DNA from: Perkinsus olseni
Taxonomy: Eukaryota; Perkinsozoa; Perkinsida
NCBI GenBank assembly: GCA_013115125.1
Contig: JABANN010000252.1
Span: forward strand, 1-47,255
Direction of reading: 5' to 3'
DNA length: 47,255 nucleotides
The notes under the pieces are model-generated. The model was given only the letters and a program-made list of their open reading frames with translations. It had not been told where the DNA came from and searched no databases. This document shows positions 21,912-33,295 of this stretch, one piece after another. How positions within the stretch are numbered: the stretch's first letter is position 1; every line of letters starts with the position of its first letter. Position numbers and translations under genes: made by a program.

Positions 21912-22389
21912 TCGGTTTCGAGTAGGTAATGCCGACGCCGTGCTAGGGCTTCCCGACGAAGTGGCCTCACTGACATCCAAGTCCATGATCATCAAGCAGC
22001 TACACTATCGATCTTGGAACAGCATTATCGACGCAAGGATGAAGTCAAGAATCGATTCTAACTCTCGTGTCCTTCAGTCTGTACGAGAGGCAGTCGAGGC
22101 AGCCCCTTCGGCCCTCTGTGCTGCATCAGCGGGTTTACGGCCCACACCTCACAAAAAGAAGGCACTGTTCTTATCATGATTGGATTACTATCAATGATAG
22201 CTCTTATCCTGTTGCAAAATAAGTACAACTCTGTAAGAGATCGGCTGATGTTGCTGCTTTGAAATACAAAAATGCAGGGCCCGGGGATCGAACCTGGGAC
22301 CAAATTTCTCTCGACATCATTGAAGAGAGCACCATCGCCATCGAGTCGTACGAAGTCAAGTTTGTTCCATATTTTCATGCCAATCGTCG

Positions 22390-24513
22390 CATCACAAACA
22401 TCATCACTTCGGCTTCGTCCTCATGAAGGCGATCTCGGCTCGGTGCCCGACGATGACGATGATTTTTGCCTCCCGTCCAACGCCCCATCGGGTGGTGTCC
22501 TCGAGTCATTCAAGAGCTGTCGGTCAGTAGAGTCCAACCACGATGAGATGCTCAGCAAATGGGCTGATGCAACTAACTGGGGCATATCAATGACGGAGAA
22601 GGTAGGTTGAACTCAGCAGCAGGGTGGCGCTATCGATGTCTGAGAAGGAATGGTCACTTCCGCTGGTTAGGAGGAATCCTAGGTCCGCCTTGCGAGAAGT
22701 GCATTACCAAATATTTCATAGTTTTCGGGAGAGGTGAGGGGTGCGCTGAACGTGCATGAAGATTCCTAGCTCGTTCAAAATCCCGAAGTGGAGCTATTGG
22801 GTTTCTTCAGGCCGTGGCTCGGCACGATACGCTGGCCAAGTTTACGAAGAAGACCTCACATGGCAGCAGCAGCAGCAGCAGTAGCGGCAGTTGGTTACCC
22901 CATAGACGACGTCACCACAAGGATGATATGGAGATGAAGGAGACCAAGGACGCTGTCGCCATGCAGGTGGACAATGCTGACCCAGACTGCTCTATGAGCG
23001 TCGATTGTGAATTTCATGGAGGTGAGTGCAGCATCAGGCATCCTATGGTTGACGAATCAACTTAGGCTTACTCAAGGGTCAGATAGTTATCGAAGGCATG
23101 AACGTACCGTATCTTTTCCAAGTAGCAGCAAGCTGGGAAATGGACATGGCTCCTTGTAGTGGCTCCCGTCCACCATCACTGCTGCTGACTACCTCCCTTC
23201 AGTGTGGTTTCCCATGTTGGAGAGCGTCGACAAAATAGCCGACTTCCACGTCAACGATGCTTCGGCCGCATTGCCGACGACGCCCATCAATCGGGATAAG
23301 GAGATGGGGTGCTTTTCTGATGTAAATGACTCCCAGGCCTATCATTAGGATCGCTTCTGAGCTCCCCCTTTGTGCAGTCACCGTGTTCATGTCCGACATC
23401 CAGCAGCACCCGCGGCAGCTCGGGTGATGAATCCTCGTTGCTGCTGAGCCATCCAGCCCCGAGTCACCCTGTTATACTGGACGAGATGATGACCCATTTA
23501 TTCGCAGTACCACCGGTACCAGCCATCAAGGGGGTCGACTCCTATTCTCATCGGTAGTAGAAAAGGCTGCAGGACTGCTGGCAGTCGAAGACCATCGGCC
23601 GACCATCATCATGGCCGTGACGAGAGAGAAGTGGCGCGCTGTTATCTATCAGGACCCTTTATTCATGGTCGCCGAAGTGCTCACCTACCCCGGGGTCGTT
23701 AATGATAGACTACTCCCCACCCTTGGATGCCAAGACCTGGAAAGGTGTCAAGCTCGATGCTCCCGGAAGACGGGTACTACCATCACCTCACAGACTTTAG
23801 AGGACTGAACTATTCTTCTATGGGGGAGTCGCGTTGTGGTAGGTATTCCGTACGGAGCAGAAGGCAACGGCCGTTTACGTGAGGCCATCTTTGAAGGACC
23901 CCGAGCGACGCAGTGATGTGTAAGATACCACGGCTGATTGGCGGAAGGGGCGGACCATCCAGTGAAAGGAGTTTTCAAAATTTGAATTGTGACCAGTACT
24001 AGGAAATAAAGTCTAACCTCAGACAAGTAGAAAATTCGACAAAATTCAGTAAAAAAGTCTGAAAAAACCTGTTAAGGCCGTCTTTGATTGTAATGTCATT
24101 AACCACGTCTCAGTATCGATCGTAATTCATGTGTCGGTGCTATCATAGGGGGAGTAGTATAATGCCAGAATCACAACCCAATCACTGAATCCGTATGCTG
24201 TATCAGTTGCGTTTGGTGTGGTATCAGTAAGAGGTATCAGTAATCATCCATATGGTTGTTCTCTGGCAACCTTCTGCCCACCCAAGCAACATCCGTTCCC
24301 TACGGCGTCTCCGTTATGGGACCTCCCCCCATCCGGCCTCAATGCATGCCATGTGTTGAACTCCTCAGGTTTGTCACCGTCCTCGCGGACCCTGGGGTCC
24401 CCACATGGCTGGTCCCCAACTCCCTCGTCAAATGGATACTCCGTCTGGGAGCGAGGGGTTTCGTGGATAAGGTTATGTCTGTGATGAGTGGTTGCACAAC
24501 CGATCCGACGTAG
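22390..24513 (+). CDS. Possible START-like (lipid-binding) domain protein, multi-exon
   Basis: Exons in phase: about 22390-22601, 22645-22720, 22770-23021, 23066-23155, 23203-23321, 23378 to about 23515. Then come less certain pieces around 23560-23720 and 23900, and a last exon of about 24256-24513. The joined protein has an acidic N part, a Ser run, a His/Arg patch, then GGLLKGQIVIEGMNVPYLFQ and ASWEMDMAPLWFPMLESVDK. The last exon has VLADPGVPTWLVPNSLVKWI. In START-like proteins a central 'xxEMDLxPxWxP' block and a C-terminal 'PxWLVNxxxK' helix are typical, so I infer this fold. The middle (about 23550-23830) switches frame more than my splice choices explain, so it may be damaged or misread. 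Confidence 0.45.
22864..22887 (+). repeat. (AGC)n run encoding Ser
   Basis: Six AGC triplets followed by AGT and AGC are read as serine within exon 22770-23021. Confidence 0.75.
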
Positions 24514-24719
24514 TAGCGGGAGGGGTGGACGCGGACGCTGTAGCGAGGAATCTTGGGGCCTCTCTGAAATGACTCCTTTCAGATGAGTCTAGTGTAGTTG
24601 GATCGGGCTTTTCCGATCAGGCTTTGAGAAATGCCCATGGTTTTTCTGATGGTTTGGTTCATACTCGTGCTCGCAAACGAATACCATGGTGCAGACACGA
24701 CTCGATATTTTTTTAAGTC

Positions 24720-25278
24720 AATGAGCTCGGGGAGCTCGCGGCCATGTCTTGCCTTGACCGTCGTGGTCGTGTGATGTTCTTACGGTCAGGCATCGGTATG
24801 CAGTGCGGATAGCGGAGAGGTATGAGGAGCTGTACTGGAAGTACGCCTTTTATGGTTTTAACCCGCCGGAGGCAGCTGTGCCGAGGAGGATACGGGAGGA
24901 GATCTTTTTGCAGCGGCAACTCAAAAGAAGTGAATCTTATATTCTGTCTTTGACGATAGTCGACCTATTCTCTTGCCAGGCGAACTCCGCGGCAAAGTGT
25001 CGCAAAAGACCGCTTGCACTCCCGAGCAAGCGGCGGCTATCAGAGACCAGCCGAAAACGGCAGCATCGCGATCCAAGCCACCTGTCCATCCCGCTGGGGG
25101 ACAGAAGGAGTTGCATCACCCGGAGGGCTCAATTGAGCTCAGATCTCGGAAAGATACCGCTCAAAATTCATCCCGAGATGCAATCGAGTTGCGCCATTTG
25201 TTGAAGGCAGTTTTTGCTATTATAGTCGTACTTTTCGTCGGCTCATCGGTGGCATCTCTCCCCTTCCTTCGTAAATAG
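24720..25278 (+). CDS. Tail-anchored membrane protein, orphan
   Basis: An exon ending at 24929 encodes RYEELYWKYAFYGFNPPEAA and PRRIREEIFLQRQLKR. A 50-nt intron (24930-24979) joins in phase to 24980-25278. The last exon is polar, then ends with one hydrophobic helix (LLKAVFAIIVVLFVGSSVAS) and a short LPFLRK tail, which fits a C-terminal anchor facing the cytosol. The start is not settled; an in-frame ATG could lie in an upstream exon near 24721. It could also be the 3' end of the preceding START-like gene, but a 200-nt gap without coding character argues against that. Confidence 0.55.
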
Positions 25279-25745
25279 TAAGTGTAGTTTTGTCATATTC
25301 GGACGCGGACCCTTATGTTCAAGGAAAGCTCCGGAAAACCTCATCGTTTTGTAGCCATTGTACTGTAGCCAGGTTACTGCCAGCACCCTCAACTTCTAGT
25401 ACTGATACTACTCATATTTTGCCCGATTCGCTAAGCCCATTTCATTATCGAAAACTCATTTCTCATCCAGTCCTCGAGGAAGCGCCTCTGATGAGGTTGG
25501 ATTTTGGAAGACCATTTTCAGTACACAGCCGCACAAGCAGGCGCTCTCTTCTCTTCGGGCCTGCAGTGTCTTGTTAGTAGCCATCTTCTGTACCCTGATT
25601 GCTCGCCTGTGTATCATCCAAGCTTGCCTTCTCCTTCATTCTCAACCTCGTATGATTGTTTCCTAGGCTCTGTGGGCTGCGCATGGGTCGTGTTTAATAG
25701 GAGTCCATTTACGTGCCGATGACCTTGGCTGATCAAGCACTACAA
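25279..25745. other. Intergenic, no gene seen
   Basis: A 95-codon open frame from 25290 lacks an ATG start and shows no recognisable content. Confidence 0.45.
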
Positions 25746-26515
25746 GGGTGTGGTTACACGGGCCAGTCAAGTGTAGTGGTGTCACCACCATGCTATGGAG
25801 TACCTTAGGGTGTGGTTACAGGGGCCAGTCAAGTGTAGGTGTGTCACCACCATGCTATGGAGCTCTTTAGGGTGTGGTTACAGGGGCCAGTCAAGTGTAG
25901 GTGTGTCACCACCATGCTATGGAGTTCTTAAGGGTGTGGTTACAGGGGCCAGTGGTTACACGGGCCAGTCAAGTGTAGGTGTGTCACCACCATGCTATGG
26001 AGTTCTTTAGGGTGTGGTTACAGGGGCCAGTGGTTACACGGGCCAGCCAAGTGTAGTGGTGTCACCGCCATGCTATGGAGTACTACTAGGGTGTGGTTAC
26101 ACGGGCCAGTCAAGTGTAGGTGTGTCACCACCATGCTATGGAGTACTTTAGGGTGTGGTTACACGGGCCAGTCAAGTGTAGGTGTGTCACCACCATGCTA
26201 TGGAGTTCTTTAGGGTGTGGTTACAGGGNNNNNNNNNNNNNNNNNNNNNNNNNNNNNNNNNNNNNNNNNNNNNNNNNNNNNNNNNNNNNNNNNNNNNNNN
26301 NNNNNNNNNNNNNNNNNNNNNNNNNNNGGCCAGTGGTTACACGGGCCAGCCAAGTGTAGTGGCGTCACCGCCATGCTATGGAGTACTACTAGGGTGTGGT
26401 TACACGGGCCAGTCAAGTGTAGTTGTGTCACCACCATGCTATGGAGTACTACTAGGGTGCGGTTACACGGGCCAGTCGAGTGCAATGGTGTCACCACCAT
26501 GCTATGGCGTACTAC
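25746..26515 (+). repeat. 62-bp minisatellite array with internal assembly gap
   Basis: The unit begins GGTGTGGTTACA, contains GGGGCCAGTCAAGTGTAG and CACCACCATGCTATGGAG, and is about 62 bp long. Ten or more units are visible. Several junctions carry an extra duplicated piece (GGCCAGTGGTTACACGGGCC), giving longer higher-order units. Sequence variants (GTAGG versus GTAGTGG; ACTACT versus TTCTTT before the next unit) mark subfamilies. It lies between the tail-anchored protein gene and ERH. The gap inside implies the true array is longer. Confidence 0.97.
26229..26327. other. Run of N (assembly gap)
   Basis: Ninety-nine N lie inside the minisatellite. The real length is unknown. Confidence 1.
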
Positions 26516-26560
26516 CTTTTATGACTGTGCCTTCCAGCAGGGACTCCTTCTTCCCTTCAC

Positions 26561-27792
26561 ATGCCCGCTACACCTTACGCTTCATCGCCCAGTCCCCGAC
26601 GGCGATATTCCCCTCCTCGGAAGCACCATCAGCATCGGCACCCAATGACTGGCAGTTCAATGCAGTCTGCATCCCTCGTGCGGCAGTCGATGAGCACCCC
26701 AAGGCCCTCCCCAGTTAACTCTACTCCCGCAGCGGCAGGAAGGTGACGCGGCGTGTCACCGTGCCCCCGCCGTAACTTCTGTTTCAACTAAGCTTGGTCG
26801 GTAGCGAACATCACAGTGATTGCTGTCAGGTACCATCAACTGCCCCCCAAGCGAGTCCAGGCCGGGAGCCTCGTGTCATCTGATCGTCAAATCAATAGCG
26901 TTATCATCCTCATACATTATGATGAGGATATCCCCGATAGTAGAACGTACTTGGAGTACGACTCCCTCTCGAGCGCTATGGACGGTAGGCTATCCCACTC
27001 GCCGTTAGATGGACTCCTGAATGTTCCGGCCACGACACTGGTGGCGTTACCCGTATAGTTTCGGATCGAAAACGTTGGCGGCCCATTCGACGAGATTTTT
27101 CGTATTGGACACGCTTCAACCTGGGATTCCAGCGGCATGTAGTAGCCTGGCAGGTATCTGCCGCTTGTATGAGTCGGCGCTGAGCGATGCATTAGCCCCG
27201 AGAGGCGAGAGGGAGGACGTGTCCCCGTCAGTAGAGGGCGAGAGGAAGAGGCAGCGGAGTGTCAACTACAGTGCACAGGACTTGTTCAAGTAGGTTCGGT
27301 CCAGCCATTCATCACGCTCCGCAAGCCTCGACGCACCACTCCCGACGATCAGTGGCGCCACTATATTTCTATAGGCGGCAAGGGTTGCCAGAGTCCGATA
27401 GTTTCAGCGCTTGTGAGGCCTGACGTGATTTTAGCGCTGCAGGGCACTTCGAAGTTTGTACGCTTTACTCAGTGGTACAAAGAATAATAGGACTGTGTAG
27501 CACGGCTTAGCTCAGCACTGGTAGCGTGCGGAACAGTGATGCCTGATAGGCATTGCCTGTGCTACTTCATGTTCGCTGTAGTTACATCGACAGCATGGCT
27601 GCAATGAAGGCTTTCATCTCGCACAAGGCAACGGAGAATGGTCGAGTGTCGAGGAAGGCAACGAGCACTGACCTCGGAGGCATGCTAGCTCCGCGAGATA
27701 TCAAGTGGATCAAGGAGAATCTTATTAAGCATCTTCGGAGTCAATTAGACGCTCCATCAATGCCGCCCTCTACATCCACTACTGCCCAATAA
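26561..27792 (+). CDS. Enhancer of rudimentary homolog (ERH) with N-terminal extension
   Basis: ERH is a small conserved nuclear protein of about 104 aa linked to mRNA processing and cell cycle. The core is clear: an exon ending at 26984 (VIILIHYDEDIPDSRTYLEY, DSLSSAMDG), exon 27154-27289 (ICRLYESALSDALAP, SVNYSAQDLF) and exon 27582-27792 (NYIDSMAAMKAFIS, LAPRDIKWIKENLIKHLRSQ). This matches the ERH order: GRTYxxYES, the CxxYE helix, ITYDISxLFxFID and DWIKEKIYxLLRRQ. Introns are 26985-27153 (169 nt) and 27290-27581 (292 nt). Upstream, 26561-26740 encodes a Ser/Pro/Arg-rich segment (ATPYASSPSPRRRYSPPRKH) that may be an extra N-terminal domain. The join to the core (acceptor about 26898) is not resolved, so the extension could belong to another gene. 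Confidence 0.85.
27494..27567 (+). ncRNA. tRNA-like or structured element inside an ERH intron
   Basis: GTAGCAC near 27495 pairs exactly with GTGCTAC near 27558, closing about 69 nt. Inside lie a box-A-like TTAGCTCAGCACTGGTAGC and a hairpin ATGCCTGATAGGCAT. A canonical T arm (GGTTCGA) is missing and the arm lengths do not fit a normal tRNA. It could be a decayed tRNA or another folded intronic RNA. Confidence 0.3.
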
Positions 27793-28520
27793 CATGAGAT
27801 AATGTCTCAAAGGAACCCCGTGTTTTTGCGTTTGAATAGTGTCCGCTAAGGCAAGCAGTGGAAGGCGACAATTCGACCGAGTAGTTTCTGATCCTCGTGG
27901 GGGTCTACCGAGAGGGGTGTCCTTCACTAGGAGTATCATACTTCCGAGCCGCGTAGGATCAGTACGCGATTCTAAACGCGTATCTGGTTATACTCAGACG
28001 GTTCGCTTGAAAGGCTTACTACGAGCATTTCAACAGCAGCATGTGTCAATCACTCTGCAGTGCCGAGGAAGGCCCACTTTTCCAACGTTCACCGGCACAC
28101 GGTGAACCGTTCGCTTCGCTCAACCAGAATGGTGGTCCAATCCTCTGCGTTCGAGGCATGCCTGGCTGTGAGCTGCATCGAACCTTGTCTACATTCTTGC
28201 ACCTAACGAGCTTTCTGATCCTGGAAGGGCCGAGGCGCCGTGCATTGAAGATTCCGCGTTTTCGGGTATGAACTTGCAGATGCTCAACCGTGGCCGATAC
28301 GGTCGGGAAACAAATTCGTATAAGACGAATTATGAGTGATGGTGACATAAACATGAGTTTGCTAGAGTGTCTAATCAGAGCTCTTGCCGATGACGTGCGC
28401 AAGCAAACCCAACCAACGTTGACGTAGAATGGTACTGGTGAAGGTAATGGGTTTGGCACTCGCCTTCGTAACTAAGTCCAGCCCTGTGTCACAGTCTTGC
28501 CCGAATTTTATCTAAAAATC
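27793..28520. other. Intergenic, no gene seen
   Basis: The region lies between the convergent ERH gene and a minus-strand gene. Short frames on both strands have no recognisable content. Confidence 0.4.
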
Positions 28521-31500
28521 ATAGAATAAACAGACTGTGGGATGTCCGTGTATGGGAGGAGAGGGGAGCATTCCCGACGACAGTGCCGAATAAGTGCCCC
28601 CGGACAGCGGCGTTGATCACTTCAACCAGCTCGGTCAAGTCCACTTCGCCGAGCAAGTCGAACAGGTTCTTAACTGGATGAGAAGGTATCTGGAGCCTCC
28701 AGAGTGGCCCGACTGCACAATGAGCTTCACCCTCGCCCTACTGTGATATCAGCTTCACCCTCGAGCGTGCTTGTCTGGCTGTGCAAGTGCCTTCTCATCG
28801 ACGCCAACATCCACGTCTCTTCCAGTGGCCACGACAGCAAACTCTCTAGAATAGGGACAACAGGGGGAATGGCTAGTTGCATGCATCGGCGAAGTAAAAC
28901 GCCGAAGACTGAGCTCACCTCTGACGAGCCTTAGTTGGCCTACCTTTCCCGTTGAGGAGAGAGCGCAAACCTGCAGGAGCTCTTGGCGATAATCAACCTA
29001 AAGGAGGCCTCTAGTATCAGCGGAGCGAAGCATGGATCGTGCCATATTGACGTACATCTGGACACAACTCTCCCCCACTAGGTGTCAGGGTTATGAGCTT
29101 CACGTGGTCTTGAGGTTTGAGATGTAGGCAGCGGGCCGCCGATCGACGAAGGGAGTCCTCGGTCAGGATCGCGAATCGATGAGAGCATCCTTCTTGGATG
29201 AATCGGGCAACCTGGCCTACTGAAGTGCGGCAGCATGCTCGAATGCAAAAAAAGATCGTTGGGAACGTGAGCACCGCTTCTGCCAAGTACCGAAATATGA
29301 GAGCATAGAAATGATGGCTCGCTTTCATACGTCGTGCTAATCGTCCACCACGAAGTCCTACCTCAGGTGCTGAGGTATCGTCATGAAATAGCAGCAACTT
29401 CACATCATCGTCGGCAGGGAGGGCTCCGATATCTGACGTATCTAGGTGGGGCGTTCGCGATGCGGACTCTGTTGGGTTCGCAAAAGAGAGATGAATGGAT
29501 ACTCCCTTCCATGTCTGGCTGGAGACGTGCTACTCCTCTGGTGACTCCGACGATCGCCATGAGCTGTGGGGCTCGGTGGAAGACCATAACACCGGAAACG
29601 GACGTGAAGGGGTGTAGGCATCTGAACCATAAGGTCAGTGGGGCAAGATCCCTTCCAACGGGTTTGTATGTGGCGGACCTGCTGTACTCCATCCCCTCGG
29701 CCGCCGGCAGAATCCTAGGACCGTCCATGATGAGTATACCACGGCGGCTTGTTACAGCCACCGTGACAGGGGCTGCAGCAGTGGTATCTACAGGGAACAA
29801 CAGTCTACTGTGAGCGACTGCAGGAACCGCAGGAATGCAGACTGATACTTCGTTTTACTCATTACACGACGACGACTGCGGCTTCTCTTGAGGATGGGAC
29901 GAGTGCCACGATACGGCTATTCAATGTCTCCGAGGACCTTAGCCGCATGAGCTCAGCGTACATACAAATGCCGCTGGGCTTATCATCGAAGGCCCAGTTA
30001 TTATACAACTGATACCCAATCTTGGCGAACTTACTTCTATCGATAATATGAGCCCTCCTCATGCACATAACTTCAGTTGGTTCCTTGAAATACTCAGATA
30101 GCCGACTTTCCAAAACCATGAGTTGGCTGTCTGGCAACCACGGTCCACTAAGAGTGTGCGGTCGACCAGCGGCCCCACCGTTCTCCCTCTCCTCCAGAAC
30201 GAGGCGGGTTACACTCGGCCTCAGTCTGCTGTTGTGGCTCATCATCTCTCTCTGCATCAACTCCATCACTGGATACCTCATGGATCCATAACGGCTCAGC
30301 AAGAATCCCAGAGTGCGGCAAGGCAGCTGGCATCCCTCCAGTCCCTGCACAGACCATGCGTCTCGGAACCACAACAGGCAGTCCCCTGCTGAATGATTCT
30401 AGAGGACATTACGATAAGGCCAGTCAGATGGCCAGTCATGCTGAACGGTTCACGGTGAAAGGATTCCACTCTCAAGACGGCAGCGGAACCCGCTGGGATG
30501 AAGGAGATCTCAAGATCTCAGTCTCTTGCCTCTCGTCCAACGAGAGGCAATTCGACGACTACTCGATACACGATTCGCCCTGCAACGGCGCGGACGGTCA
30601 TTCTCAAACAAGGACAGAAGCGTTCGTCGTAATTAGCTTCAATAGTAACATGCTGAGTGCTTCTAATTTCAATACCGGCGATATTGCGCAGGCGAATCGT
30701 CACTTCCCGAGCCACAGCCTCAACCAAGAATCCTATAATCTTCTGTGATACCAGGCGCGGCAGTAGCCAACCCGTCGTCTTCCCCTGAGAACGCTCCACC
30801 TTGGAGATGTTCGAGACCTGCAGGGGACTTCGTGGGTGGCGATGAATTGATAAGAAACGGTAGAGACACTAAATGTATCCATAACATGATGGAATGACGA
30901 ATAGCATCTAGGACAATATAACTTGACGAGAAGGTCTCTTGCCGAGAGGGTCTGACATCCCTGGTACCTCCCCTATCGTTACCAGTCTCGAGACAGCACG
31001 ATAGACATGTGAATGGTCATCAGCTCCATCGGTGTCATGAATGTCGATGTAGTACTCTAAAAGGTAGGTAATGGCTACTATGAGGCGAAGGCGTGGTTGC
31101 GGTGGTCCTCGGCTGCATTCCACGTCTAAGGCCTGATGACGACGGGTGTACCGCCTACCGAGGGGATGGCGACGTTATTATGCGTAGTGCTACCTCGGTC
31201 AGGAGACGAATAGTATGGACTACGGAAATGGTGGTCTCGTGAAGAATTGATTCGTCAACTGCCAGAGCGATCAGCTTGCATCTGGGCAAGATGTTGTCGA
31301 CCGTATACATGCAAGAGGCAGATTCCCATCTATGGGGTTGCTCACAGTATCTTAGGTTGATCCAGGCTCTCGATAAGAGGCTCGATCGGTAGGGATAGAA
31401 CTGATGCGATGAGAGGGAGGACAGTGAGGCATTGCAAGGTCTCGGAGTATCTTCGATCGGCCTGACAAACCCGAAGCTCCCGCTCGTCCGTCACTATGGT

Positions 31501-31531
31501 CATACCAGTAGAATACTGTAGACGGAAGCTA
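28521..31531 (-). CDS. Large multi-exon orphan gene (or two genes) on the minus strand
   Basis: A chain of minus-strand exons reads as protein. From 5' to 3' they are: MTIVTDERELRVCQADRRYS (about 31503-31342); VDNILPRCKLIALAVDESIL and TISVVHTIRLLTEVALRI (about 31330-31160); RLRLIVAITYLLEYYIDIHD (about 31115-30945); EVSNISKVERSQGKTTG and VSQKIIGFLVEAVAREVTIR (about 30813-30518); SRLSEYFKEPTEVMCMRRAH and SKFAKIGYQLYNNWAFDDKP (about 30100-29870); RRGILIMDGPRILPAAEGME (29800-29405); QVARFIQEGCSHRFAILTED (ends 29017); and HPVKNLFDLLGEVDLTELVE (ends about 28521). One join (GEV|SNISK) is phase 0 across a 150-nt intron. A stop at 29017 suggests a second gene below it. No domain is recognised. Confidence 0.45.
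30526..30550. repeat. 11-bp perfect inverted repeat with 3-nt loop
   Basis: TTGCCTCTCGT (30526-30536) pairs with ACGAGAGGCAA (30540-30550). It lies at the 3' end of a minus-strand exon. Confidence 0.8.
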
Positions 31532-31698
31532 AGTTTGCATAACAATTAAAAGAAATATGATAGAATTATGTAGAAAATATGGTCAACCAAGTCTTTGTGA
31601 CAAAGAAGGTGAAGAGACCAGCAGCTTCCGTTATGCAGTCGTAGCAGCAGTGACCACGCGAGCGAGAGCGACGTGCGGCAGCGTACGATGATCTCAGG

Positions 31699-32117
31699 AA
31701 GCACTGGGAATCTCAATGTCTGAAGGATCTCCGAGATCGAGCCTTGATAGGGAAAATGTCGGGGCGTTGTTGACTCGAGAAGTTCCCTGAGAGGTGTACG
31801 TAAGCGTTAACGCCGCTGAATCAGATTGGTGCGGTCTCACCTCATCAGGACGACCCGGCAATCATGGTCTTCCGAACCGTGCGGCCTTGGCGTTCCAGCC
31901 GGATGGCCCTCACCAGTTCGGCTGGGGCGTCCCATCTGATACGAGGGCATCCATAGCGCTCCTCTACTGTCTCACCTTCTCCAGCTCGAGCACACTCTCA
32001 GCTAGCTTCTGTAAGAGAGAGGCCTCCAACTGTCGTACCGTACTCGTCTCCATTTCCTCGAACATTGCAACGATACAGCCTGGGCGAACGAGCCGCTCCA
32101 CCTCCGCCTGAAGCCAG
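31699..32117 (-). CDS. Orphan minus-strand gene, C-terminal exons
   Basis: The minus exon from about 32117 to 31984 reads AEVERLVRPGCIVAMFEEME and STVRQLEASLLQKLAESVLE, a likely coiled coil or helix, ending at a GT donor. A following piece (about 31935-31845) reads WDAPAELVRAIRLERQGRTV. The last (to 31699) reads TSRVNNAPTFSLSRLDLGDP then DIEIPSAS and a stop. The 5' end above 32117 was not found. It may be the 3' end of a longer gene reaching towards 32.6 kb. Confidence 0.4.
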
Positions 32118-33295
32118 GCAGCACGCCAGCCGCCATTGTCAACTGCCTACCATTAAACTATGTTTCTCTTCAGGACTGCTTTTAAGAATATCGTTTACCA
32201 GCAGATCTCGGGGAGCAAGAGGTGCTGCCTTATCAGTATCAGCTCTGAAAGACCTCGGTCATTGGCTAATTTACTGCCGTGCAGCGATTACCCAGGGCTG
32301 CCGTGTAGAATCGCCGCTAATCCCTTCATAATGGGGAAGCTCACCCTAGTGACTTCGGGTTTAGCCTGGGATGCACCCTCCACCCACCGTCAAGGGTGTC
32401 GCTTACATGAGGTTTTGGAGGTGCGTGTAATGATGGCGTATCGTTGGTGTAGCCGGGTGAGATGAATGGAGCAAGCATATCAGTGTTACAGCGAGAGGAT
32501 GAGGGAACACGGAAGCAAGAGCTTCGAACTCGGTAGGTCTGCTAGTCAAGATTTCATCATTCTCATCCGCTCAGTACAAGACCCCTATGGCTCATCCCCT
32601 GGTGGCCTAGTGCCTGTGTGTGTCAGTTGAAAGTCCACCGCTGTCGCCGGATTAGACTTGATGCCGATGTGCTAGCACCTTACCCATGAGCGCTGTTTCG
32701 AGTTACTCAGTTATTCCGAATGCTGCTGCCACAACGGGCGAAAGGAACTGACCAGAGCATCGCATGATCCTTCGTTCAGTTAGCCCGGGTGCATGATACT
32801 CGCAGGTAGACTGTATCGGGCGAGAACTCGCGGAGAGACTCGCTTCATTCGAGAATTTGCTTTTCATATCTACTCCTCAATTTTTCACTTCATTTCTGTC
32901 TGTGTACTTTGACTAAGACAAGCCACCATTCCCACCCAGTTCGTGACGACACTCAACCAACCGTGTATCAGAAATGCTTTTCGTATTCCTATCATCACGA
33001 TAGACATTGTGCTGAGGCGGCAGCGGCAGCAGCAGCAGCTCGGATAAGCAATGATAAAACAGAGGTAGATTATACAGATTCAAGGAGAGTAAGCAAGCAC
33101 ACTTGATCATCCATCTACAGTCAACATGAAGCTCTCGATAATAAGAAGCACCAACACTGCTCCCCACTATAGGGCCCGTTGGCGGCGCGCGATTTGGTAA
33201 GCATAGTTAACATAGAAGAGACACTAAGATCGTCAGCGACGGGGGCAGACAATGATTCGGTAGTAAAATGTGTATGGTATAAACGGACAAGTCAA
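32118..33295. other. Mostly intergenic
   Basis: No supported gene is seen. A CAG/GCA run (about 33018-33041) is present. The unplaced 5' exons of the preceding minus gene may lie here. Confidence 0.35.

Larger units (their letters stand above)
20189..22389. other. Gene-poor region with duplicated repeat
   Basis: Open frames on both strands (for example 21715-22179) are short, lack recognisable domains and partly overlap a duplicated repeat. The start of the START-like gene may extend into the last few hundred bases. I can support no gene here. Confidence 0.4.

Noticed and set aside
22272-22378. tRNA gene on the minus strand (GGTTCGATCCCC box B)
   Set aside because: The acceptor stem and a D arm at the right spacing are missing. 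The hit is a lone box-B-like word upstream of a coding exon.
25795-26718. Repeated-frame ORFs across the minisatellite
   Set aside because: They arise from a stop-poor 62-bp repeat and run through N; no evidence of a real protein.
27061-27120. Exon FRIENVGGPFDEIFRIGHAS between the ERH exons
   Set aside because: Splicing 26985-27153 directly gives the conserved MDGICRLYESA; the alternative exon would break the ERH domain.
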